From Paenibacillus zeirhizosphaerae (lineage in GTDB: Bacteria; Bacillota; Bacilli; Paenibacillales; Paenibacillaceae): a stretch of DNA of 64,000 nt. The notes under the pieces were generated by a model, which saw only the letters and a program-made list of their open reading frames with translations, had not been told where the DNA came from and did no database searches. The translations under genes were made by a program, and so were the position numbers. Below, piece after piece: positions 26,397 to 33,743 of this stretch (position 1 is the first letter of the stretch; each line of letters begins with the position of its first letter). The stretch spans positions 248,001 through 312,000 of the forward strand of contig NZ_JAPCKK010000014.1 in assembly GCF_030705605.1 (NCBI RefSeq). Direction: 5' to 3'.

Positions 26397-26423
26397 ATTA
26401 TACCACACAGCGCCATATGCCAA
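26397..26423 (-). promoter_or_regulatory. Predicted promoter of the YitT leader
   Basis: Perfect -10 TATAAT (26397-26402) 15 bases after -35 TTGGCA (26418-26423), between the EamA gene stop and the leader ORFs. The short spacer suggests a weak or regulated promoter. Confidence 0.55.
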
Positions 26424-26482
26424 ACAGCTTGCTTGCGCGGATACTTCCGCACATTTTTATTTATATGCGGCTGCTGGAGGCC

Positions 26483-27403
26483 TTACGACTGGAGATCTGC
26501 CCTTTTACCCGCCTTTGTGCCGGAATTTGTTCCCATTTTGCGGTTCGCCACAAACACGCCGCCGAGAATCAGAACCAGACCTACCAGCAGATTCCAGCCA
26601 ATGTGCTCGCCAAGCAGAGTATAACCCCAGATCATGGCGCTGGCAGGAACGAGATAGGTTACCGAAGTCGCAAACTCCGGGCTCCCCTTCATGATCATAT
26701 AATTGAACAAAATATAAGCCACGCCCGAGCCAAATATGCCAAGTCCGATAAAGGAGCCGAGAACGGCAGGCTCCGACAGGTCAGGCGCTTTTTCCGTAAA
26801 AACAGCGATCAGGCCGCTTCCCGCTGCAGCTCCTAACAGAGTGGCGAACGTCATTTGATACATGCTGAGTCCGCCCAGCAGACGTCTGGACAACTGCGTG
26901 CCTACCCCATAGCATAGCGTCGCCCCCAGCATGCAGACAAATCCGACCGGGTCCACCGAGATCATCGTCACAGGATTGATGCCAAGCAGAACAATAATGC
27001 CTGCAAAAGCCGTCAGCATGCCCGCCCACTGCATCCTGGTAAAGGAGGCTCCGAAAAACAAAAGCCCCACCAGCATGGTCCAGACCGGTGTCGTTGCATT
27101 AAGCACCGAGGCCATGCTGCTGGTTAACCTGGTTTCGCTGAATGCAATCAATCCCCAAGGCAGAGCCATATTCACCAGTGAGACAATGACAGCTCCGCCC
27201 CATGATATTTGCTTGAAGGAAAAAGGCTTGCGCAGAACCAGCATGATAAGCAGAATAAATACCAGGCCGAATAAGGAGCGCAGGCTTGCTATCGTCCATG
27301 GGCCAAGAGCATGCTGCAGCAGCACCTTAATAAACAGGAAGGAGCCTCCCCAAATCAGACTGAGCAAAATCAAAGCTACATACAATGAGCGAGCCAACTG
27401 CAT
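26483..27403 (-). CDS. EamA/DMT-family transporter
   Basis: Drug/metabolite-type permease of 306 residues with ten predicted helices arranged as two EamA repeats: LILLSLIWGGSFLFIKVLL in the first and GATLCYGVGTQLSRRLL...GVAYILFNYMI...GVFVANRK in the second. ATG at 27403 with GGG-AAAGAAGGA upstream; the frame is open further back but without a supported start. The substrate is not predictable. A palindrome upstream may be an operator. Confidence 0.9.
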   Translation of the reverse strand: MQLARSLYVALILLSLIWGGSFLFIKVLLQHALGPWTIASLRSLFGLVFILLIMLVLRKPFSFKQISWGGAVIVSLVNMALPWGLIAFSETRLTSSMASVLNATTPVWTMLVGLLFFGASFTRMQWAGMLTAFAGIIVLLGINPVTMISVDPVGFVCMLGATLCYGVGTQLSRRLLGGLSMYQMTFATLLGAAAGSGLIAVFTEKAPDLSEPAVLGSFIGLGIFGSGVAYILFNYMIMKGSPEFATSVTYLVPASAMIWGYTLLGEHIGWNLLVGLVLILGGVFVANRKMGTNSGTKAGKRADLQS

Positions 27404-27432
27404 TCCTTCTTTCCCTATATGTATCTGTATAT

Positions 27433-27450
27433 CTGTATAACTATATACAG
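27433..27450. promoter_or_regulatory. Candidate operator before the EamA gene
   Basis: CTGTATAACTATATACAG has perfect 7-bp arms (CTGTATA/TATACAG) and a 4-base centre; another TATACAG half lies just downstream. The form resembles GntR-type operators, but no cognate regulator lies next to it. Confidence 0.4.
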
Positions 27451-27571
27451 CATCCTTAAAACTAAAAGAATACTCCTTTTCAATCGTTATGGAAAGCCCT
27501 GTCCGCAAAAAAAGGCTCTTCTCAGCTTACAGATAACATCTATGTGCATTAGGTGATCTGAGTCTGACCGT

Positions 27572-28864
27572 TTAAACACCTTCCGTGATCCGTTTGACGC
27601 GAACAGATGCCTGGCGCAGAAGTTCCTCTTCATCCATCGTCAGCAGACGACGGCCGCGCATGAGAATACGCCCATCCACAATCGTGGTGTCCACATCGGC
27701 TCCGTTGACACTGTAGGCCAGCAGAGATTCCATACTATGGACGGGCTGCAGATGCGGTTTACGAAGATCGATGAGAATGATGTCCGCTTTTTTCCCTGTT
27801 TCCAGCGTGCCGATCTCCTCTCGCAGCGCAAGCAATCCCGAACCACCGATGGTGGCCATGGCGAGCGCTTCTCCCGCCGTAAACGCAGCAGGGCTGCCGG
27901 CCCGCAGCTTCTGCAGCCAAGCAGCGGCCTTGATTTCCTCGAACATATCGAGCGTTGTCACGCTGCCCGCTCCGTCCGTACCGAGTCCGACACAGATTCG
28001 CTGCTCCAGCAGCTCCACTACCGGCGCTATGCCGCAGGACAGCTTTAGGTTGCTGACCGGATTATGCGCCACACCTCCCTTTATCCCGCACAGCAGCTTC
28101 ACGTCTTCCGTCGTTAGATGCACAGCATGTGCAAGAAGAACATGGCTGTGGGACAGAATCCCCGTATCGGCCAAATATTCCGTTGGGGTGCAATTGTATT
28201 TCTCGCGTATTTTTGCGATTTCCTCCACCGTTTCCGCAAGATGGGTATGCACAGGCACGCGCTTATCCGCGGCAAGCGTCAGAGCTTCTTTCATGAAATG
28301 CGGGGGACAGGTATACGGGGCATGGGGTCCTACCATGGTTGTAATTCTGCCGTCCGCCTGTCCATGCCAACGGTCGATCAGGTCAGCCGCTTCCGCCATT
28401 CTACGTCCGCCGTCATCCTCCAGCCCGATAACGCCACGAGTAAGTGAAGCACGAATGCCCGTTTCCTTCACCGCTTCGGCGATCTCGTTCATATGAATGT
28501 ACATATCGGCAAAAGCCGTAGTGCCGGACTTGATCATTTCCGCGATGGCCAGCTTCGCCCCCCAATAGATATCCTCTGGTGTCATGCGTCCCTCTGCGGG
28601 CAGCATTTTCCGTTCCAGCCAGTCCAACAACTTCAGATCATCGCTGAAGGCCCGCAACAGACTCATCGGCGAATGCTGATGGGCATTAACAAGCCCTGGC
28701 ATGGCGATCATGCCGCGGCCATCCACAATCTCCTTCGCTTCTTCGGCAATGGACGGGCCCACGCCCGCGATGCGGCTATCCTTAATCAGAAGATCTCCCT
28801 CATATGGCGCTTCCCCTTCCACCATAGTGAACAAGGTCGCACCCTTAATTTTGATTGTTGACAT
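27572..28864 (-). CDS. mtaD: S-adenosylhomocysteine/5'-methylthioadenosine deaminase family amidohydrolase
   Basis: Metal-dependent deaminase of 430 residues (TIM-barrel amidohydrolase). Metal and catalytic residues: NAHQHSPM near residue 62 (HxH), VPVHTHLAE (His, Glu) near 215, LLAHAVHL near 245 and LGTDGAGS near 295. This set is typical of MtaD/SsnA-like enzymes converting SAH or MTA to their inosyl forms. GGAGG precedes the ATG. It follows a MerR-methyltransferase fusion by 60 bases, which fits a role in clearing SAH from methylation. Other cytosine or aminohydrolase substrates are possible. Confidence 0.88.
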   Translation of the reverse strand: MSTIKIKGATLFTMVEGEAPYEGDLLIKDSRIAGVGPSIAEEAKEIVDGRGMIAMPGLVNAHQHSPMSLLRAFSDDLKLLDWLERKMLPAEGRMTPEDIYWGAKLAIAEMIKSGTTAFADMYIHMNEIAEAVKETGIRASLTRGVIGLEDDGGRRMAEAADLIDRWHGQADGRITTMVGPHAPYTCPPHFMKEALTLAADKRVPVHTHLAETVEEIAKIREKYNCTPTEYLADTGILSHSHVLLAHAVHLTTEDVKLLCGIKGGVAHNPVSNLKLSCGIAPVVELLEQRICVGLGTDGAGSVTTLDMFEEIKAAAWLQKLRAGSPAAFTAGEALAMATIGGSGLLALREEIGTLETGKKADIILIDLRKPHLQPVHSMESLLAYSVNGADVDTTIVDGRILMRGRRLLTMDEEELLRQASVRVKRITEGV

Positions 28865-28874
28865 AACACAGCCT

Positions 28875-28900
28875 CCTGACGTTTGGTTTACAACGTCAGG
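28875..28900 (-). promoter_or_regulatory. Dyad/hairpin covering part of the deaminase ribosome binding site
   Basis: CCTGACGTT and AACGTCAGG are perfect 9-bp arms around 8 bases. The second arm supplies the first AGG of the AGGAGG site of the deaminase gene, so as RNA it could mask translation; as DNA its TGACGT half-sites match the MerR-type dyad at 30060. Confidence 0.55.
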
Positions 28901-28902
28901 CT

Positions 28903-28930
28903 ACACTATGCCCTTGCGTGAAGGTCAAGG
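28903..28930 (-). promoter_or_regulatory. Second MerR-type dyad, before the deaminase gene
   Basis: CCTTGACCTTCACGCAAGG (28912-28930) matches the dyad at 30060-30078 in 14 of 19 positions and is followed after the same 3-base gap by a -10-like TAGTGT (28903-28908). It overlaps the stop codon of the regulator gene. Confidence 0.45.
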
Positions 28931-30022
28931 ATGACTCCGGGATATCTCCTCCGGTTGAGGTCCCCGCTGTACCGGCACTGCATAGATCATATGCACCGCC
29001 CCTGCGATATGAAAAGCGGCCGCCAAATAACCGTTCTGTCCGAACCATTCCAGCAGCTCCGAACAACGTGCATAGTATACGGGAGTGTCAGATCCGGTCA
29101 CGCTGCTGCCCAGGGTGATGTCTGATAGTACATCCTTCGGACCACCCTCGTCCATGTACATCAAATCCGCGATGCAGATTCTTCCGTGCGGCTTCAGCAC
29201 CCGCTTCATCTCGGACAACGCTACCTGCTTCTGTTCCCAGGTTAGATGACGCAACGCATAGCTGCTCACCACAAAATCGAAGCTTCCATCCATATAGGAA
29301 ATAGACAGCAAATTGCCCAGTCTGGTCTCAACCTGCGGAAATTTGCGGCGGCACTGCTTCAGCATTTCCCTGGATTGGTCGATTCCCGCCATAGACACAC
29401 CGGCCTCCGCAAACATTCCAGCCAGATTGCCCGTCCCAGTCCCGGCATCTAGCCCTCTTTCCCATGGAGCGGGAAGAACACGCTCCACCATCATGCGCAG
29501 GGTCGTCATATAGACCGGATGCGGTCCTCCGCTGCTGTCCGTACCACTGACCAGCTCGTCATGCACGGCGGCGCGGCTGTCGAAATCCCATGCGTCCCGC
29601 CAGCCATCGCGCAGCTCGCGACGGCGCTTTAACCCTCCCGCCAGCTCGAACAGATCCTCCCATTCGAGACCACGATCTCCCTGGAGCTGCTGAATCATGA
29701 AATCAGCCGCTTCCAGATTGCGCTTGCCTTCCATCCAACGGTCGAACATGGCAGAACGCTGCAGCTCCAGCGCATAGACTGCTTCCTCGCGCAGTCCCCT
29801 ATCCAGCAATTTCAGCAGCCCCTTAACTTCCTCAACCCCCATGCCGAATTCGCGCAGCGTCACAATAATGCGCAAGCGCAGCGCGTCCCGCTGACCGAAC
29901 AGTCGATACCCATTCCCCGGGTCCTTGGCGGGCCGGATCATCCCTTTTTCCTCATAAAATCGAATCGTCCGTGCGGATATATTCAATTGCTGCGCCAGCT
30001 CATTAATTTTCATGCCTTGCAT
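28925..30022 (-). CDS. MerR-family regulator fused to a SAM-dependent methyltransferase
   Basis: 365 residues. N-terminal MerR DNA-binding domain (about 1-75: MKINELAQQLNISARTIRFYEEKGMI, then GYRLFGQRD), a helical linker, and a C-terminal class I methyltransferase (about 165-330) with the SAM motif LDAGTGTGNLAGMFAEAG, then IDQSREML and VVSSYALRHL. The ATG at 30022 has AAGGGGAACGGG upstream. A MerR-type promoter with a perfect dyad precedes it, suggesting autoregulation. The deaminase for SAH-like nucleosides follows directly. The methyl acceptor is unknown; the domain may serve as a SAM sensor instead. Confidence 0.9.
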   Translation of the reverse strand: MQGMKINELAQQLNISARTIRFYEEKGMIRPAKDPGNGYRLFGQRDALRLRIIVTLREFGMGVEEVKGLLKLLDRGLREEAVYALELQRSAMFDRWMEGKRNLEAADFMIQQLQGDRGLEWEDLFELAGGLKRRRELRDGWRDAWDFDSRAAVHDELVSGTDSSGGPHPVYMTTLRMMVERVLPAPWERGLDAGTGTGNLAGMFAEAGVSMAGIDQSREMLKQCRRKFPQVETRLGNLLSISYMDGSFDFVVSSYALRHLTWEQKQVALSEMKRVLKPHGRICIADLMYMDEGGPKDVLSDITLGSSVTGSDTPVYYARCSELLEWFGQNGYLAAAFHIAGAVHMIYAVPVQRGPQPEEISRSHP

Positions 30023-30050
30023 AGCCCGTTCCCCTTTCTGCATCCCTCCC

Positions 30051-30081
30051 ATTATACAACCTTGACGTAACGTCAAGGTAA
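30051..30081 (-). promoter_or_regulatory. MerR-type promoter with perfect 19-bp dyad
   Basis: The dyad CCTTGACGTTACGTCAAGG (30060-30078, perfect 9-1-9 palindrome) lies in a 19-base spacer between a -35-like TTACCT (30076-30081) and a perfect -10 TATAAT (30051-30056). The over-long spacer filled by a dyad is the hallmark of promoters twisted open by MerR proteins. Confidence 0.8.
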
Positions 30082-30110
30082 GCATCAAATACGAAAGCCC
30101 CCAAGACGAG

Positions 30111-30154
30111 AAGCCGGGAACCCTGTCTAAAAAAGGCAGGGTTCCCGGCTTTTC
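30111..30154. terminator. Terminator-like hairpin after the SDR gene
   Basis: GCCGGGAACCCTG and CAGGGTTCCCGGC make a perfect 13-bp stem with an 11-base loop. The T run (TTTT) is on the plus-strand side; on the minus strand only TTCT follows. It separates the SDR gene from the MerR fusion gene. Confidence 0.7.
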
Positions 30155-30202
30155 AACTTAAACCATGATATCAAATCCCGTATTGTTTGTTGGTTATGAT
30201 GA

Positions 30203-30964
30203 TTACCAGGGCAATTCTTCATTTAGATGAAAGAACTTCCCGGTTGGCCCATCATCAGGCAAGGTTGCTAGTAGAACACTGGTCTTGGGGCTATCCTCTA
30301 CTTCCATTTCAGCATATTGACCACCCAGTTCGGTTTTGACCCAGCCCGGATGAGCAGAATTAACTTTGATTTGAGTATCTTTCAACTCATGGGCAAGATG
30401 AATAGTGAACGAATTTATAGCTGTTTTGGATGCGTTATAAGCAAATATTTTCAATTCACGAATAGGCGAATCTGGATTATCCTGAAGATTCAGGGAACCT
30501 AAGATACTGGATACATTTACAATTCGGGCAGCTGGTGCCATGCGAAGCAGCGGTAATAACTGGCGTGTTAACTCTACATGGCTGAAAAAGTTAGAATCAA
30601 AAGTTTCACGCAAGAGATCTGTTGAAATAGTGCTGGTCAAATTTACAGGTGACAGATGTTCTATTTCTTTTTGCACACTGGCATTGTTGATTAAAATATC
30701 CAGTTTTCCGTAACGTTGATTAATAAAATCATAAGCCTTTTGGCGATCCACATCTGAAGTGATATCGAGTAGGAGAGCCTCAGCCTGAATCCCTTCGGAA
30801 CGAAGTACAGCCGCTGCCTCTTCCCCATTCTGCCTATTACGGGAACCGATCATGATATTCACTCCAAGTTTTCCGAGTGAACGTGCCGTTGCTAGGCCTA
30901 TACCGCGATTCGCTCCCGTGATGAGTGCTACCTTATCCTGAAGTTTAGTTTTATCTTTGACCAT
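30203..30964 (-). CDS. Short-chain dehydrogenase/reductase
   Basis: 253-residue NAD(P)-dependent oxidoreductase. Cofactor motif TGANRGIG near residue 18, NNAS near 95, active-site serine in IVNVSSILG and the YNASK catalytic tyrosine-lysine pair near 180. The NRxxG pattern after the glycine loop suggests NADPH. GGAGG precedes the ATG. It is divergent from an MmyB-type regulator, a common arrangement in which the regulator controls the reductase. Lower GC than nearby genes. The substrate is unknown. Confidence 0.93.
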   Translation of the reverse strand: MVKDKTKLQDKVALITGANRGIGLATARSLGKLGVNIMIGSRNRQNGEEAAAVLRSEGIQAEALLLDITSDVDRQKAYDFINQRYGKLDILINNASVQKEIEHLSPVNLTSTISTDLLRETFDSNFFSHVELTRQLLPLLRMAPAARIVNVSSILGSLNLQDNPDSPIRELKIFAYNASKTAINSFTIHLAHELKDTQIKVNSAHPGWVKTELGGQYAEMEVEDSPKTSVLLATLPDDGPTGKFFHLNEELPW

Positions 30965-31170
30965 TATGAAGTCCTCCTTATTTGCTCATTACAATCACAG
31001 CATACTTCGGAACTTCAGGAATAGGCAGTCCTGCAGTTATAGTACAACTTCTTATAGTAATAGAAATTCTATTACCCAAAGGTTGGAAACCTGCAATCAC
31101 ACATACATTCATAGATCACTTGCTGTATAATTATTAAGAATTAGCAAACATTCAAAGGGAGTATATTAGG

Positions 31171-32010
31171 ATGAAAGAAGACCTGCGCCGTAAAGAGTTG
31201 GCCGTATTTTTAAAAAATCGACGAAAGCGGCTTTCTCCACATGAGGCAGGCCTACCGGAAACCGGTGGGCGTAGGCGTATTAGTGGGCTTCGCCGTGAGG
31301 AGGTCGCTGCGTTGTCCGGCATTTCGCTGCCGTGGTACGCTGCATTGGAACAAGGTCGCGATATTAAAGTGTCAGACAGTGTACTCGACAGTCTGGCGCA
31401 TACCTTGCGTCTGCAACATGATGAGCGAATCCATTTGTATATGTTAGCTGAACGCAAGGTGCCTCTGGAAGCAAAAGCTGCATCGCCACAAATGAATGTA
31501 ACAAATTCGGAGCTACAGCTTATTGTAGATCAATTCAACCATTATCCTGCATATGTTATGGATGGGAAATGGAACATAGCGATTTGGAATCAGACTGCCG
31601 AGGAGCTTTTTGGGGGCTTTGGCCAGGGAAAATGCGACCGCAATTTAATTTGGCTGATGTTTACAGACCCAGTTTTCAGCAAGCGGTTTATAGATTGGGA
31701 AACATCGGCTGGCAAGATAATTGCTGCATTTCGAACCGCATTTGCACGACATATGGAAGATCCCTGTCTTAGTGAAATCATTGGTGATCTTGGTGAAGTC
31801 AGTTCAAAGTTCAATTTATTTTGGGAACGATATGACGTACAAGGAGGTTACGATAATCATTTTTCACTTCAACATCCTGATATAGGGGAAATTGGATTGA
31901 ATTCAATTATGTTTCATCCTAACGAAAGGGAAGATAGAACTTTAGTTCTGTACACACCAGTAGGCGCACAAGATGACGGAAAACTACAGCATCTGCATAA
32001 GCGCGCTTGA
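31171..32010 (+). CDS. MmyB-type XRE transcription regulator
   Basis: 279 residues: an N-terminal Cro/C1-type helix-turn-helix in the MmyB form (GGRRRISGLRREEVAALSGIS, then WYAALEQGRDI) and a C-terminal PAS-like ligand-binding domain (about 105-270; YPAYVMDGKWNIAIWNQTAEELF). Members of this family often sense fatty-acid-like ligands. AAGGGAG precedes the ATG. Divergent from the SDR gene, which it probably controls. Confidence 0.92.
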   Translation: MKEDLRRKELAVFLKNRRKRLSPHEAGLPETGGRRRISGLRREEVAALSGISLPWYAALEQGRDIKVSDSVLDSLAHTLRLQHDERIHLYMLAERKVPLEAKAASPQMNVTNSELQLIVDQFNHYPAYVMDGKWNIAIWNQTAEELFGGFGQGKCDRNLIWLMFTDPVFSKRFIDWETSAGKIIAAFRTAFARHMEDPCLSEIIGDLGEVSSKFNLFWERYDVQGGYDNHFSLQHPDIGEIGLNSIMFHPNEREDRTLVLYTPVGAQDDGKLQHLHKRA

Positions 32011-32106
32011 GACCTCCCTGAATCCGTGGGCCTGATTTACGAATTGTGCAACTTATTCCAAGCATGTCTCAAGAGCATTTGTTGAGGTTTAGCTCCAACA
32101 ATTACC

Positions 32107-32152
32107 TTGTATACAGAACGAATGTTTGGATTATAATAAGAATATACGTTCG
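32107..32152 (+). promoter_or_regulatory. SOS promoter with two LexA boxes
   Basis: A -10 TATAAT (32132-32137) is flanked by GAACGAATGTTTG (32116-32128) and GAATATACGTTCG (32140-32152), each one or two changes from the Bacillus LexA box CGAAC-N4-GTTCG. A weak -35 TTGTAT lies at 32107-32112. LexA bound at both would cover the whole core promoter. Confidence 0.75.
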
Positions 32153-32182
32153 TACAAATTGCCTTATTGGAGGATCTACAGC

Positions 32183-33451
32183 ATGACTAAAATAAATGAG
32201 CGGACAATCTTTTTGGCAGACTGCCAGAGCTTTTACGCAAGTGTGGAGAAAGCTGAGCATCCTGAGTATAAAAATAGGCCGCTTGCGGTAGCAGGTGATC
32301 CTTCACGCTCCTCGGGGATTATTTTAGCCGCATGCCCAATCGCCAAACAATTCGGTGTAACTACAGCCGAACGCCTCGGCGAGGCGCTTAAGAAGTGCCC
32401 TGACCTCGTCATTGTGCGCCCCCGCATGAAGCACTATATCGATGTTTCTTTGGCTATCACTGATATATACAGGAAATACACCGACCTGGTGGAGGTTTAC
32501 AGTGTGGACGAGCAATTTCTGGATGTATCCGGAAGCCTGAGCATATTCGGCGACCCTTTAGCCATTGCCCGAGAAATTCAGCAAAGGGTGCTGCGGCGCA
32601 CCGAGGTATCGGTGCGGATCGGCATCAGCTCCAACAAAGTTCTTGCCAAGATCGCAACGGATATTTGGGCGAAGAAGAATGATAGCGGCCTGTTCACATT
32701 GCCCAAAACAGAGGTCGAACCGTTATTATGGCCACAGCCAGTGGGCAAAATGTTTGGTGTGGGCTCACGCATGACGATTCATTTCACGCGGCTTGGCATG
32801 ACAACCATCGGGGATATCGCCAGAACACCATTGCCTGTGCTTAAGAGCAAATTCCGCGCCTATTTCGGCAAGCAGTCGGATATCCAGGCCGAGGTCATGT
32901 GGCGAACTGCCAACGGTCTGGATGATAGCCCTGTTGCTCCGTATACGTTCAGCACATCGCAAAAGTCAATTGGCCACATGATAACCTTGCCCAGGGACTA
33001 TCTGAAGTCTCACGAAGTGGAAACCATTCTGCTGGAGCTCACCGAGGAAGTATGCCGGGACAGCCGCCGCAAAGGGTATATGGGGTCTGTCGTGACTGTC
33101 AGTTGTATGTATAGCCCATACGAAACGCCAACCGGATTTTCACGGCAGATGAAGCTGTCCGGTTCAACCAACAATACGAATAAAATCTATACGGCCGTCA
33201 AGGAGATTTTCTATAAATTCTGGGACCAGATGCCGGTAAGACGCCTGGGTATCAGCCTGAGCGGTCTGACGGATGCGGAGACATACCAGCTTTCCTTCTT
33301 TGAAGATGAGGAGCGGGCCCGCTCTCTGGAGAAAGCCACGGATAGCATCAAGGAACGTTATGGCAGTGCCGCGATCATCCGAGCCTCCTCCCTCACCCAC
33401 GCAGGGCAGGCTTTGGAAAGAGCTTTGAAAATCGGGGGGCATTATAAATAA
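32183..33451 (+). CDS. Y-family DNA polymerase (DinB/UvrX-like)
   Basis: Translesion polymerase of 422 residues. Palm-domain metal residues sit in FLADCQSFYASVEKA near the N-terminus and YSVDEQFLDVSG near residue 110; fingers and thumb follow, with a helix-hairpin-helix region around 190 (KMFGVGSRMTIHF) and the little-finger domain at the end. The ATG at 32183 has TTGGAGG 8 bases upstream. Two LexA boxes precede it, so it is a DNA-damage-induced gene. Closer to UvrX/YqjW-type than to constitutive Pol IV, but I do not assign a symbol. Confidence 0.92.
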   Translation: MTKINERTIFLADCQSFYASVEKAEHPEYKNRPLAVAGDPSRSSGIILAACPIAKQFGVTTAERLGEALKKCPDLVIVRPRMKHYIDVSLAITDIYRKYTDLVEVYSVDEQFLDVSGSLSIFGDPLAIAREIQQRVLRRTEVSVRIGISSNKVLAKIATDIWAKKNDSGLFTLPKTEVEPLLWPQPVGKMFGVGSRMTIHFTRLGMTTIGDIARTPLPVLKSKFRAYFGKQSDIQAEVMWRTANGLDDSPVAPYTFSTSQKSIGHMITLPRDYLKSHEVETILLELTEEVCRDSRRKGYMGSVVTVSCMYSPYETPTGFSRQMKLSGSTNNTNKIYTAVKEIFYKFWDQMPVRRLGISLSGLTDAETYQLSFFEDEERARSLEKATDSIKERYGSAAIIRASSLTHAGQALERALKIGGHYK

Positions 33452-33599
33452 ACCATTAATTGATCCTACTCGGATCAACGTGGGCCTCAGCTTTCTTAAA
33501 ACAAAGAACAAGAATCACTCATATATAATCCCCTCTAATTAAATCCCCCACTTTTTCTGCCCAACTGAAAGCCTGATTCATCTTTCTGAAAAAAAATGA

Positions 33600-33649
33600 T
33601 TGTCAAAAGTGTGGTTTAGGCAATATAATTTGCACATGGGCAAAATTAT
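33600..33649 (+). promoter_or_regulatory. mntH promoter with MntR-type operator
   Basis: -35 TTGTCA (33600-33605) and -10 TATAAT (33624-33629), 18 bases apart. Overlapping the -10 is ATAATTTGC-ACATGG-GCAAAATTAT (33625-33649), with TTTGC/GCAAA half-sites like the manganese-responsive MntR operator. Binding there would block polymerase when Mn2+ is plentiful. Confidence 0.7.
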
Positions 33650-33743
33650 TTGGGTGATGCATTTTTTTAAAATAAAAGTTGGTCAAAGGAAACATATGCC
33701 GACTATAAAAATAAAGCATTATGATATTTAGGGGGAGCTTTTT

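Noticed and set aside
26095..26694. 199-codon open frame on the plus strand across the YitT leader
   Set aside because: Runs antisense into the EamA gene, lacks a ribosome binding site, and has Ser/Arg/Pro-rich chance composition.
33463..33482. TTGATCC/GGATCAA hairpin after the polymerase gene as a terminator
   Set aside because: Stem is short and no T run follows closely.
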